From the NCBI GenBank assembly GCA_026770585.1, contig MU647115.1, positions 24,036-37,604 on the forward strand: 13,569 nucleotides of DNA. Reading direction: 5' to 3'. The notes under the pieces are model-generated. The model was not told where the DNA came from and searched no databases. It worked only from the letters and a program-made list of their open reading frames with translations. Shown here piece after piece: positions 9,701 to 13,461 of the stretch. Origin of the DNA: Baffinella frigidus (Eukaryota > Cryptophyceae > Cryptomonadales > Baffinellaceae). The translations under genes were made by a program, and so were the position numbers. The stretch's first letter is position 1. Each line of letters begins with the position of its first letter.

Positions 9701-10605
9701 TACTCGCGGTCACCCCCGCCAGTGCCCCCACCACTTACCCGCGGTCACCCCCACCAGCGCTTTGACCAGACGCACACCATGCAGCATGTTGTGAGGACTC
9801 GTCAGGAGGGGTGACGAACCTAACCCTGAACCCTAACCGAGACCACCCCACCCACCGTGAACCACTCCCACCTGCGCCCTAACCACCTCGCGAGAACGTG
9901 GCTCTGTTTGCTCTCCATGCAGCGTGTCGTGAGGACTAGTGAGGACTAGTCACCCCCTCCTGTCGCGACACCCGGTTCCGCGATGGCAGACAGAGAGGGG
10001 GGGTTGAGGCGGGGACGGGAGGTGGAGGGATGTGGAGCTGACCACAGGATCCCTGTCCTTGACTCGCGCCTTGACGTTCTTGACCGCCTCCGTGATCCTG
10101 GTTGTGCAACGTTGCAGTCAGCTGACCAGGGTCCGGAGCGAGCTTGCTGCCTGGGGTGCGAGGTTGCGAGCGTGCACAGGACCGTGCGTGCGTGCAGAGC
10201 AGAGGAGGTGAGCCACTTGATGAGGGGAGACCCGCGTCTTACTAGGGGGAGCGGGTTTAGTTCCGCGTTTTAGAAATGACCCCTCTGCAAAGAGAGGGCA
10301 TCCATGGATGGAGGCTTGGGCGGGAGGGTTCACGACTTGAGCGAGTTCATGCGGGGAAATTCAGCTGCGGGGCAGGGCGCGGTTGAGGTGAAACAGGAGG
10401 CCATTTCTCCTCACGCTGAGCAGACGGTGTCGTGTGTTGTACGGTTCGAGGAGATTTGGGGTGGTCGGGGAAGCGGGGAGTACAGGTGCGGGTGCTCAAG
10501 TAGGATCTCGTTGATCTCGATCATCGCGGCGGCATCCCCCTCCCCACCCCCAGAGTCGCATGTCGCGCGGTATACCGACGCCTTCAGCTTCGCTGCTTCC
10601 GCCAT
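94..10605 (-). CDS. Split gene for a TOM1/TOL-like VHS-GAT-UIM endosomal sorting adaptor (3' end outside window)
   Basis: Gene-level entry; exons are listed separately. Proteins of this family bind ubiquitinated membrane cargo on endosomes or Golgi through VHS and GAT domains and pass it to the ESCRT machinery. The fourteen exon candidates give about 1.18 kb of coding sequence, about 390 residues. Seen in order: VHS helices with RAT, EINEIL, ALDLLDQLM and NPPSIQ...LIRSW motifs; a Gln-rich helix; a Gly/Pro linker; GAT helix 1 (ENLELMTSMM), helix 2 (EVAVLCKGCQVAIMNQ) and helix 3 (FLAMNDTLADTLATYERK); a Ser/Pro linker; and a UIM (EEAEFQKAIAES). Codon phases match across junctions, third positions are mostly G or C, and no exon has an internal stop, which argues for a working gene rather than a relic. 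Introns run from about 0.2 to 1.6 kb. UIM placement after GAT is unusual: STAM and HRS carry UIM before GAT and plant TOL proteins normally lack one. The family call is secure; the exact splice choices are inferred. Confidence 0.8.
173..534. repeat. Tandem degenerate duplication of the UIM exon 5' edge and its intron
   Basis: Three units of about 130, 140 and 90 bases. Each carries CAAACAT...GGGTTAGAAAT, a TTCGTACC motif, and ACGAT...ACAATCGACTTG or a variant. Unit 1 includes the 5' part of exon 14. Unit 2 carries a copy (306-338) in which the frame hits a stop after EQPAGYDEQAEF. Unit 3 keeps only the intron part. Confidence 0.7.
535..1112. other. Intron 13 remainder, no exon recognised
   Basis: GC-rich intron sequence with a small foldback at 626-711 and no heptamer array. 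A proline-rich stretch near 560-610 (minus) has weak splice-like edges, but nothing requires another exon, because exons 13 and 14 join in phase. Confidence 0.4.
626..711. repeat. Small foldback with 11-base perfect ends CCTTAAGTCAA
   Basis: The ends 626-636 and 701-711 are perfect inverted repeats. Inside lies a second perfect hairpin, CCGGCTC-CGG-GAGCCGG at 681-697. A related half-motif GACTTGACTTAGG follows at 728-740. Confidence 0.6.
1113..1272 (-). CDS. Exon 13: end of GAT and Ser/Thr/Pro-rich linker
   Basis: One base plus 53 codons. It begins YERKVKQGG, finishing GAT helix 3 (YER is typical there), then runs through RVSESEQTLTDGTTLASYGA and SYLSSPEMRPLSP, ending in Gln before donor GTGCGC. 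The acceptor is TTCTCGCAG. Third positions are almost all G or C. The linker is low in charge and rich in Ser, Thr and Pro, probably disordered. A 31-base exact copy of its 5' edge (matching 1244-1274) lies at 1459-1489, upstream in the intron. Confidence 0.8.
1378..1430. repeat. Fragment of the CCTACGGTAGG foldback family
   Basis: Contains CCTAGGACCCTACGGTAGG and then CCCGTAGGGACATAGG. The same words occur at 9-60, in the foldbacks at 2333-2488 and 12922-13069, and in the insertions at 7441-7480. Confidence 0.5.
1459..1489 (-). pseudogene. Copy of exon 13 acceptor edge
   Basis: 31 bases identical to 1244-1274, the first part of exon 13. The CAG acceptor is changed to AAG here, so it may not splice. 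Confidence 0.7.
1521..1706 (+). repeat. Telomere-like TTTAGGG/TTTGGGG array in intron 12
   Basis: Degenerate heptamers, mainly GGGTTTA, with the G-rich strand on +. The array lies just after exon 12 in the direction of transcription, so the pre-mRNA would carry CCCTAAA repeats. Confidence 0.9.
1725..1801 (-). CDS. Exon 12: GAT helix 3
   Basis: 25 codons plus two bases: IGDINDEAQLSQFLAMNDTL then ADTLA. It matches GAT helix 3 (TEELLIVNDNLNNVF in TOM1), including the conserved Asn-Asp. The acceptor is ACATCAG. The donor GTACCG is poor but is the same GTAC type as exon 1. The last two bases AC join G of exon 13 to give Thr, so the protein reads TLATYERK. A short copy of its 5' edge lies at about 1991-2012. 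Confidence 0.8.
1816..1925 (+). repeat. Telomere-like TTTAGGG array in intron 11
   Basis: About a dozen degenerate TTTAGGG units directly upstream of exon 12 in transcription order. The following 1926-2200 has scattered GTGTAGGG and TTAGGG words and a short exon 12 edge copy at about 1991-2012. Confidence 0.85.
2333..2488. mobile_element. MITE-like foldback, 68-base arms
   Basis: Arms 2333-2400 and 2421-2488 are inverted repeats with four mismatches in 68 and a 20-base loop. The ends are GGCTAACGGCCTGAAAATGG and its complement. It contains the CCTACCGTAGG core. No clear target-site duplication; CAT occurs within one base of both ends. It carries no coding capacity, so it would depend on a transposase from elsewhere. 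Confidence 0.75.
2538..2661 (+). repeat. Polypurine minisatellite GGCTAGGAAGA
   Basis: Irregular repeats of GGCTAGGAAGAG and GGCTGGG. In the transcript this would be pyrimidine-rich (CTTCCTAGCC). Confidence 0.7.
2785..2805 (-). pseudogene. Copy of exon 11 donor edge
   Basis: Matches exon 11's last bases and its donor with one change (CCTGATTCAT for CCTGGTTCAT on +). Confidence 0.55.
2918..3128. mobile_element. MITE-like element, CACGCCAGGTC ends, copy 1
   Basis: The left end is CACGCCAGGTC (2918-2928); the right end is near GTGCCCTGGCG at 3115-3126, a degraded complement. The interior, reverse-complemented, is clearly homologous to 5377-5579: shared words are GGTACATATTTT, GCTCCAATTCCC, ACACTTTTGGC and AATCAACTTTACT. 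A TTCG-loop hairpin (GTACAG/CTGTAC, 3137-3152) follows. Confidence 0.65.
3185..3219 (-). pseudogene. Copy of exon 11 3' half and donor
   Basis: On the minus strand it reads KGCQVAIMNQ, then GTGCAA, whereas the real exon has GTGCGT. Confidence 0.65.
3283..3324. repeat. Near-perfect 42-base hairpin
   Basis: TTGGTCACGTATCT (3283-3296) pairs with AGATACGTGACCAA (3311-3324), and the inner ACAGA/TCTGT also pairs. No U-tract follows closely enough to call it a terminator, and it lies inside an intron. Confidence 0.6.
3434..3490 (-). CDS. Exon 11: GAT helix 2
   Basis: 19 codons in phase 0: VLGEVAVLCKGCQVAIMNQ. It matches GAT helix 2 (LLQELYRTCRSMQQRI-type), with the conserved Cys and Gln. The acceptor is CTCCACAG and the donor GTGCGT. 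It is the only complete copy: 5' fragments lie at 3552-3590 and 3653-3683, and 3' fragments carrying the same donor lie at 3185-3219 and 2785-2805. Confidence 0.8.
3552..3683 (-). pseudogene. Two 5' fragments of exon 11
   Basis: Fragments at 3552-3590 (VLGEVAVLCRGC, then repeat) and 3653-3683 (VLGEVAVLCK, then repeat). Each has its own CAG acceptor, but both are cut off by heptamer repeat or by the AATAAAGAAGAAG motif. Confidence 0.7.
3728..3790 (+). repeat. Pure TTAGGGG x9 array
   Basis: Nine uninterrupted 7-base units. It sits in a longer degenerate stretch (3682-3950) that also holds GGGTTTC and GTGTAGGG words. Confidence 0.85.
4000..4166. mobile_element. Foldback element A1
   Basis: Ends GCGCTGTGCAGAGAAG and its complement, then GTTGGCCAC. 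The arms continue inward with AAATTGGAGCCATT and CTTTTGAGAAATT. Followed by a copy of the exon 10 edge. Confidence 0.75.
4187..4331. mobile_element. Foldback element A2
   Basis: Ends GTTGGCCACGGGAAATAATG and its complement. The interior is homologous to A1, and both flanks match A1's, so A1 and A2 arose by tandem duplication of about 180 bases. Confidence 0.75.
4368..4535. mobile_element. Foldback element B
   Basis: Ends TTGGCCAAATCGAACTTCGA and its complement, arms about 48 bases with AACTTCTAGATGGA. The interior is unrelated to A1/A2, but it sits on the same TTGGCC flank beside an exon 10 edge copy. Confidence 0.75.
4550..4800 (+). repeat. Exon 10 edge copy and heptamer array
   Basis: 4554-4586 copies exon 10 on the plus strand (TTGTGGCGGATGTTGGCCTC), followed by TTAGGGG, GTGTAGGG and degenerate TTTAGGG. 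Confidence 0.7.
4820..4859 (-). CDS. Exon 10: GAT helix 1-2 connector
   Basis: A 40-base micro-exon: C, then 13 codons MMAADEANIRHNE, ending in phase 0 at donor GTCTAC, with acceptor AACCAG. It completes GAT helix 1 (LELMTSMM) and forms the acidic loop. Copies of its 3' half, CTCGTTGTGGCGGATGTTGG on the plus strand, recur at 4170-4190, 4350-4370 and 4555-4585, each next to a foldback element. Confidence 0.75.
4865..5110 (+). repeat. Degenerate TTTAGGG/GTGTAGGG/GTTGAGTG array in intron 9
   Basis: It fills almost the whole intron between exons 9 and 10, up to a few bases from both splice sites. Confidence 0.8.
5117..5199 (-). CDS. Exon 9: GAT domain helix 1
   Basis: 27 codons plus two bases: AINEAMHRSQTQVVDLDQI, then RENLELMT. 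It follows a CCACAG acceptor and ends at a strong donor GTGAGC. The segment matches GAT helix 1 ([20 protein letters not shown] in TOM1). The final AG combines with C of exon 10 to make Ser, giving ELMTSMM. A 48-base near-perfect copy of the 5' two-thirds lies at 5316-5363, in the upstream intron, running into unrelated repeat. Confidence 0.8.
5216..5311 (+). repeat. Two 42-base units with CACGCCAGGTC ends
   Basis: Units 5216-5257 and 5270-5311, each running from CACGCCAGGTC to CAACGTTTCGC. They match the left 42 bases of the full element at 5377, so they are solo ends or truncated copies. Confidence 0.7.
5316..5363 (-). pseudogene. Partial copy of exon 9
   Basis: About 48 bases near-identical to exon 9's 5' part, including the acceptor. 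It reads AINEAMHRSQTQVVDL, then leaves the exon (AKR) into repeat. Confidence 0.75.
5377..5579. mobile_element. MITE-like element, CACGCCAGGTC ends, copy 2
   Basis: Left end CACGCCAGGTC, right end GACCTGGCGTG, 203 bases. Homologous in the opposite orientation to 2918-3128. No clear target-site duplication. Confidence 0.7.
5757..5854 (+). repeat. 14-base tandem repeat GGATCTCGGGTTTC x7
   Basis: Seven units with three single-base variants. The repeat keeps several frames open and creates long but meaningless ORFs over 5490-6555. Confidence 0.85.
5855..6278. other. Intron 8, lower-repeat part
   Basis: Mixed unique sequence, no exon recognised. ORFs crossing it come from the 14-base repeat and have no coherent codon use. 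Confidence 0.4.
6279..6380 (-). CDS. Exon 8: Gly/Pro/Gln-rich linker before GAT
   Basis: 34 codons in phase 0, reading ARQNPTSPNMRPQGQGG, a Gly run, then EIPMAQMSAQDEQ. Acceptor GACGCAG (a second CAG nine bases on is also in phase); donor GTTATG. The Gly run comes from two homopolymers (8 and 9 G on the minus strand), so its length is prone to slippage and sequencing error; the stated counts keep the frame open on both sides. The exon ends in phase 0, and the GAT exon starts in phase 0. Confidence 0.6.
6497..6720 (+). repeat. GGGTTTT, GTGTAGG and GGGTTGA arrays in intron 7
   Basis: Successive blocks: GGGTTTTG, GTGTAGG (about 6549-6583), TTTAGGG, and about ten GGGTTGA units (6646-6720). Confidence 0.85.
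6771..7112 (-). pseudogene. Four degenerate copies of exon 7's 3' edge
   Basis: Each has the exon 7 motif CTCGACCAATACGG or a variant (plus strand CCGTATTGGTCGAGGG). Two (6952-6990 and 7078-7112) also have GTAAGGTTTAGCAG just upstream in transcription order, an acceptor-like join. The copies are separated by degenerate heptamers. Confidence 0.7.
7167..7231 (-). CDS. Exon 7: Gln-rich helix after VHS
   Basis: Two bases plus 21 codons: EKVHMQQLQVRQRMAALDQY then Gly. The acceptor is TTTGGCAG. The leading AG joins the G left by exon 6 to make Glu. Heptad-like Leu/Met/Val spacing and many Gln suggest an amphipathic helix or coiled coil between VHS and GAT. The end is placed at GGT before GTTCCT to stay in phase 0; an alternative donor GTGTTC two bases earlier shifts phase. 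Copies of its 3' edge (GCCCTCGACCAATACGG) lie at about 6771-6790, 6833-6856, 6952-6990 and 7078-7112. Confidence 0.6.
7269..7326. repeat. Inverted repeat GCTACAGGCTTC
   Basis: Perfect 12-base arms at 7269-7280 and 7315-7326, in intron 6 close to the exon 7 acceptor. Confidence 0.55.
7406..7438 (-). pseudogene. 3' fragment of exon 6 with the consensus donor GTAAGT
   Basis: This stretch repeats the last 29 bases or so of exon 6 and is followed directly by GTAAGT, the best 5' splice site in the gene. It lacks the exon's 5' half, which is replaced by the inserted block ending at CCCTTTAGGG. It may be the original exon end, cut off by the nested insertion. Whether it is still used as a donor is unknown. 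Confidence 0.5.
7407..7793. repeat. Nested insertion/duplication at the exon 6 donor
   Basis: Two related blocks (7439-7528 and 7730-7792) begin in transcription order with GTTAATAGGGTAACGG and end CCTTAGGG or CCTTTAGGG. Each is flanked by a repeat of exon 6's last 29 bases or so. The left block has 20 extra bases (7461-7480). Between them lies 7529-7697 with further GGGTAACGGCCTATTAACC words. Confidence 0.65.
7793..7856 (-). CDS. Exon 6 candidate (most complete copy), YGSDVRLKEYADSALTL
   Basis: 21 codons plus one base after a GGCAG acceptor, phase 0: TYGSDVRLKEYADSALTLNR then Ser. It ends TCAG followed by GTTAAT. Other copies of the same exon lie at about 8030-8066 (5' part), 7946-7976 (degenerate), 7698-7729 and 7406-7438 (3' part only). 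The leftmost partial copy is followed by a consensus donor GTAAGT at 7405, probably the ancestral donor. All copies end in phase 1, which fits exon 7. It would follow the VHS domain; no motif of known function. Confidence 0.5.
7857..8440 (-). pseudogene. Array of exon 6 and exon 5 edge copies with heptamer spacers
   Basis: Exon 6-like starts (TACGGATC[A/G]GAC after GCAG) at about 8030-8066, 7946-7976 and 8318-8346. The last is chimeric: it begins like exon 6 and continues like exon 5 (GTTATCTCCAA, then AAGAGTCAGTA). Spacers are GGGTTTC, TTTACGG and GGGTTGA words. Confidence 0.6.
8523..8585 (-). CDS. Exon 5 candidate: end of VHS domain
   Basis: 21 codons in phase 0 after a GGTCAG acceptor: EGQPPDFAKRKPRAPWLIAD plus Leu, with donor GTTTAT. 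Read further, the frame continues VYLQLEKS, which resembles the last VHS helix (IYEDLRRKG in TOM1); a donor GTACAC at 8496 would then end in the wrong phase for the next exon. A chimeric copy of this area lies at about 8250-8335. This is the least certain exon: the frame is supported by position and by weak resemblance only. Confidence 0.35.
8795..8890 (-). CDS. Exon 4: VHS helices with NPPSIQ...LIRSW
   Basis: 32 codons in phase 0, beginning VLPRVLKMATPMKG, then NPPSIQ and LIRSWAS. TOM1 has [21 protein letters not shown] at the equivalent place, so the loop and the Trp-bearing helix are clear. The acceptor is CCGCAG. The donor could be GTCCTC (end 8795) or GTTAAC (end 8780, adding VLTLP); both keep phase 0. 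The second keeps a hydrophobic residue where VHS domains usually have Phe. Confidence 0.7.
8935..9046 (+). repeat. Perfect TTTGGGG x16 array in intron 3
   Basis: Sixteen identical 7-base units, the most homogeneous array in the window. ORFs of repeating GLGFGVW over it are artefacts. Confidence 0.95.
9249..9486 (-). repeat. Tandem 54-56-base units carrying exon 3-like donor edges
   Basis: Each unit holds, on the minus strand, ATTAAAAAG followed by GTGCCC, then TAATGTC[A/G]GTAGGCGTATACGC. Outer copies keep more of exon 3 (CTCCAGCTGCTGCACGTCAT). Confidence 0.7.
9541..9621 (-). CDS. Exon 3: VHS core helix (ALDLLDQLM)
   Basis: Exactly 27 codons in phase 0, starting VGVIALDLLDQLMQSHG and ending HVIKK. 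This matches the VHS signature helix (kvqllALtLLdalvkNcG..fH). The asparagine-cysteine of many VHS domains is replaced by Ser-His. The acceptor is GCGCAG and the donor GTGTCG at 9540. Degenerate copies of the 3' edge lie in the following intron at about 9133-9170, 9249-9283 and 9458-9486, and shorter ones at 9342-9424. A copy of the 5' edge lies at about 9683-9700. Confidence 0.7.
9622..10042. other. Intron 2, C-rich on the plus strand
   Basis: Holds copies of the exon 3 5' edge (about 9683-9700), CGCGGTCACCCCC repeats, a reversed telomere-like word group (CCTAACCCTGAACCCTAACC at about 9815-9838) and a duplicated CCATGCAGC[A/G]TGT motif at 9778 and 9917. Confidence 0.6.
10043..10097 (-). CDS. 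Exon 2: VHS helix 2-3 segment
   Basis: One base plus 18 codons: ITEAVKNVKARVKDRDPV. It follows a CAG acceptor. The first G completes the Leu codon left by exon 1. The sequence fits the VHS stretch that reads DALRAVKKRI in TOM1, just before the ALxLLD helix. The donor is GTCAGC after GATCCTGTG; a donor one codon earlier (GTGGTC) keeps the same phase. A plus-strand ORF over the same bases is a shadow. No duplicate copy of this exon was seen in its introns, unlike most other exons here. Confidence 0.65.
10484..10605 (-). CDS. Exon 1: translation start and VHS helices 1-2
   Basis: The proposed start is the ATG at 10605. It is the first in-frame ATG after an in-frame TAG about 50 bases upstream, so either translation starts here or a 5' leader is spliced in. 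The 40 codons read MAEAAKLKASVYRATCDSGG at the start and end in IEINEILLEHPH. The [K/R]AT motif followed by a short acidic stretch and an EI-x-x-IL helix matches the start of VHS domains, where it is KAT...W...EICDII in animal TOM1. The donor is GTACTC at 10483. The exon ends with two bases of a Leu codon, which exon 2 completes. An alternative end further downstream, at a GTGAGG near 10414, stays open but breaks the match to VHS. Confidence 0.65.
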
Positions 10606-10995
10606 GTCTGCTTTCGGATCGTTGTTTGGGCCGTATCTGTCGCCCACCTTCTACCCTGGGTTAAGTGCAGGGCGACCTCTCCTCGCAGACTCTGAGTTCA
10701 CCCACCGGCGCGAACGGGCAGGCAGATCCCCTCCAGTGAAAGGCGACACAGCGGGTGCGGCCGATTCGTCTACTTGAGGAGCTCCTCAGTCCCCGGGGTC
10801 CTCTGCCGCGACGCGATTGGAAAAGGAATGGCTCTAGGGATTCTATCTTCCAACCGACATTCTCAAAGGACCGCTAGCGTACGCGTGATATCGCAACGGT
10901 TCGAAAATACTGTGTTATCTTACAGGCAGAGGTGGGTGCATTTTGTCATCAACTAATGCCTAAGATAGCATAAATTTTAGATGGACGCAAAACCC
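10606..10995. other. Upstream region of the VHS-GAT gene
   Basis: No gene recognised. An acceptor-like TTAACCCAG lies about 55 bases upstream of the proposed ATG on the minus strand, so a spliced 5' leader is possible. No convincing TATA box. Confidence 0.35.
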
Positions 10996-11236
10996 TTAGA
11001 TCCTTCCGAATCCGGGCGCGGGTTCTTCCGATCCGGGCGGAGGTTGGGGCGGAAATTTGACCGCAAGATTTTTGGGCATGGCGGCGGCTGTGGCCAGCAC
11101 CCGCGCAGTCGCCTCGGCGATCGTGATGGAGTGGCTGCGTGCGGAGGCCGCGACGTTCCCGAAGGCGCTGATGGCGTTTTCGCTAGAGGCGGTGATCCGC
11201 CTCCCCATATCCAATCTCCCGCCATTGCAACACGAC
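10996..11236 (-). CDS. Possible terminal exon of an upstream minus-strand gene, product unknown
   Basis: After a strong pyrimidine tract and AG (CTCGTATTTCAAG) one frame stays open for 80 codons to TAA at 10998-10996. The middle, ASSENAISAFGNVAASARSH and then ITIAEATARVLATAAAMPKN, looks protein-like and has GC-rich third positions. Caveats: another minus frame gives a short VVLQWREIGYGEADHRL then stop, and the plus strand also has a plausible frame from the ATG at 11078. No family recognised. Confidence 0.3.
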
Positions 11237-12286
11237 CTTGAAATACGAGAGAAAGAGAGTCGCTGTGTGAAGCGGGAACCGCTGACACCCCTGTGCCGCG
11301 CCTCCCTCTCCACCCATGCCCGCTGACTGCTGGCTGCTGACTGCGCCGAACCCTGGTCTATGCTCGGTAATCCCTCTTTCTTCGTTGCTCGGTTTCTGAC
11401 CGCTTCGTTTCTCTCAAGAACAAAAATCCCGCTGATTCCCGACGCAGGCGGCGATGCTTCCCCCCGCCACCGCGTCATCCGAACTATCGTCACCACGTCT
11501 CCTCCAGGTGGCCAGGCGGCGTAGCGTGCAAGGATGAGGGTTCCCAGGCTGGCCAGATTATGGTGGAGAATTGAATTCCAGGAACTGGTTGAGGCGTGTC
11601 TCGTATCGTAGGCGCGAGGAGGTTTGCAAGTCGGAGCTGTCGTGGCACGAGCCGCCCTCTTTCGGGTCCAGGTCCACCGTCTGCTTCTTAGCCGCTGTGC
11701 CCCCCGGTCGCCTCCCATGATCTTTCCGACGGGCGCATCCTGTAAAATAACGACCGGTGCGAATCGCAGATGATTGACAAGACCTCGCGCCCCGCGGGCC
11801 CCGGGACCGAAGGGGGAGACATCGCGCAAGGTCTGTGCTTTTTGTGATGCGGGTGGAAAAATCTCGTTATGTTTGGTCTAGTTCTGAGACCATCAAACCT
11901 TGAGCCGCCCCCTGCCCCCCATCTGCCCCCCGTGCTGGAAAACTGCACCTGCGCCTGACTCGATGCCCCGAGGATGTCAGGAGGGTCGGTTGCGTGGTAC
12001 GCCCGCACAGCATTCTTTCTCTGCAGGATAATCTGCGGTGGCATGTGTCCTGCCAGTGGAAGCAGCGTATCGTCCCGGCAGGGGTGCAGCATCGGCGCGG
12101 GGGCATTGCCACTTGGTGAAAGAGGACCGTCTTTGAGAGATTGGAGAGGTGTCACTCTAAGTGGGTCTGGCGCGGTTCAAACCGTTGTGTCTTCGGAGAT
12201 CTTTTGGTGGTCAAGGTGATAGAGGACCGCCGGGATCGCGAGGGTCGGGTGGCTGGTAGTGAGAGTGCTCGATTTAATGTCCACCT
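11237..12286. other. Unassigned region with exon-like stretches on both strands
   Basis: On the minus strand 12120-11880 reads APMLHPCRDDTLLPLAGHMP and then AYHATDPPDILG with GC-rich third positions. On the plus strand a strong acceptor, TTCTTTCTCTGCAG, ends near 12026 and opens DNLRWHVSCQWKQRIVPAGV. The sequence does not decide between them. Confidence 0.3.
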
Positions 12287-12478
12287 CTACTGAAAAGCCC
12301 CAGGGGAAGTGTCAAACAGTTCGCGACACTCTGGTGTCGCATACTTTTCAGCCATTTTCTCCTCAAAAGGCAATTTTCACCCCCAAGGACGTGACCAAAA
12401 TTCGTCAAAAGGTAACCTACAAGTAATTTTAGTGTCGTGTCCAAGAATTTTGAGACTTCCTCTGGGGCTTTGCAGTAG
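12287..12478. mobile_element. MITE-like foldback, CTACTG...AAAGCCCC ends
   Basis: The left end CTACTGAAAAGCCCCAG and right end CTGGGGCTTTGCAGTAG are inverted with one mismatch. Pairing continues inward through GGAAGTGTCAAA and GCGACAC. Interior AT-richer than its surroundings. Confidence 0.65.
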
Positions 12479-12921
12479 CTGGCGTACAGCGGTCGTGTTT
12501 AACAATTTAGTAAACCTTGTTTCCCCCCTTTAAGTAAGCGATCAATTAAATTATCCGATACGCTATACGATAAATTCCTCAACACATCCTAACCAGTACT
12601 ATGCTGGAGCACAGGTTGGTCTTGCAGTAGTCCCCCCCCCGCGGATGAAGCGCGGAGTGACTGTCTCGCGTGCCGCACCACGCAGCGACCATGCCGCACA
12701 GGCAAGATCCGGGCGGCAGTGATTCGGGGGGCAGCAGCAGGCCCGCGCGGAGGACGCTCAACTGGGGGCCTTCGGAGTCGCTTGGAGCCACCGGGGAAGG
12801 TGCGCGGCCCAGAATGTACTTTCTTCACTTGGCAGGGCGGGTAGAGACCGAAGATGCCCCTGAGCGTCCGCGGGAGTGAGGTGGTGCCAGCATCAGGTAT
12901 TCGCGCGACCGGTAATGCCAC
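12479..12921. other. No gene recognised
   Basis: AT-rich to about 12600, then GC-rich. Overlapping ORFs exist on both strands at 12589-12921, but none has a recognisable motif or clear splice sites. Confidence 0.35.
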
Positions 12922-13069
12922 AAGCTAACGCCAGCGGACCCCTTAGCCTACGGTAGGAACCCCCCCTCCTCCTACGACGTTTGAAACAAAAAGGTCTTCA
13001 AAAGTCGTATGGGGGGGGCTCCTACCGTAGGCAATCCGTAGGCTCTAAGAACTTTGCTGGCGTTAGCTT
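12922..13069. mobile_element. MITE-like foldback with CCTACGGTAGG core
   Basis: Perfect 14-base ends AAGCTAACGCCAGC (12922-12935) and complement (13056-13069). Inner arms share CCTACGGTAGGA and a C7 tract; the loop is near ACAAAAAGGTC. It resembles the element at 2333-2488 in end (GCTAACG), core and loop. Confidence 0.75.
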
Positions 13070-13104
13070 TTCAGATGACCTGGTGTGCGACCTGGCCGGG
13101 AACC

Positions 13105-13241
13105 TTATCCGGGGAAACCTTTTCTTTCATTTGATGGCAACGAAAATTACCTCGCAATTCGTTTTTATTAGTAATATTAAAGCACTTGTGTAGTAATCTT
13201 CGTTGCCATCAAATGAAAGAAAAATATGTTTCCCCGGATAA
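13105..13241. mobile_element. MITE-like foldback with AACC target duplication
   Basis: Ends TTATCCGGGGAAAC (13105-13118) and complement (13228-13241). Inner arms TTCTTTCATTTGATGGCAAC are matched in full on the other side. AACC at 13101-13104 and 13242-13245 is a candidate 4-base target-site duplication. Confidence 0.8.
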
Positions 13242-13252
13242 AACCCTCACGC

Positions 13253-13461
13253 CGTGCAACTGCTCCGACAAGCGCACCGTATTCATGTTTTTTGGCGGTT
13301 AGTCTGATCAAGGCCTTCACAGAAGGGAATACATGGTGGGCATGTTGGTTTCGAGCATTGACGCACTTTTCTCTCTCGTGATCGGCACGCCAATCTTCAT
13401 GCCCATCATTTTGCCATGTACTCATGGTGCCCGCACCCCTCCTCCCGCGTGTGCGCTCCAC
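13253..13461 (-). CDS. Weak ORF, unknown, cut by the adjacent foldback element
   Basis: From an ATG at 13461 (or at 13425: MSTWQNDGHEDWRADHEREK) the frame runs through VKALIRLTAKKHEYGALVGA to ARREG and then enters the foldback element. Charged, without recognised motifs, and third positions are not GC-biased as in the exons to the left. It may be an exon, an old mobile-element fragment or chance. Confidence 0.2.

Noticed and set aside
9983-10273. Plus-strand ORF of 96 codons
   Set aside because: It is antisense to exon 2, whose minus-strand reading matches VHS and joins neighbours in phase.
10415-10483. Extension of exon 1 to a GTGAGG donor
   Set aside because: It would add residues without VHS resemblance and lose the phase match with exon 2.
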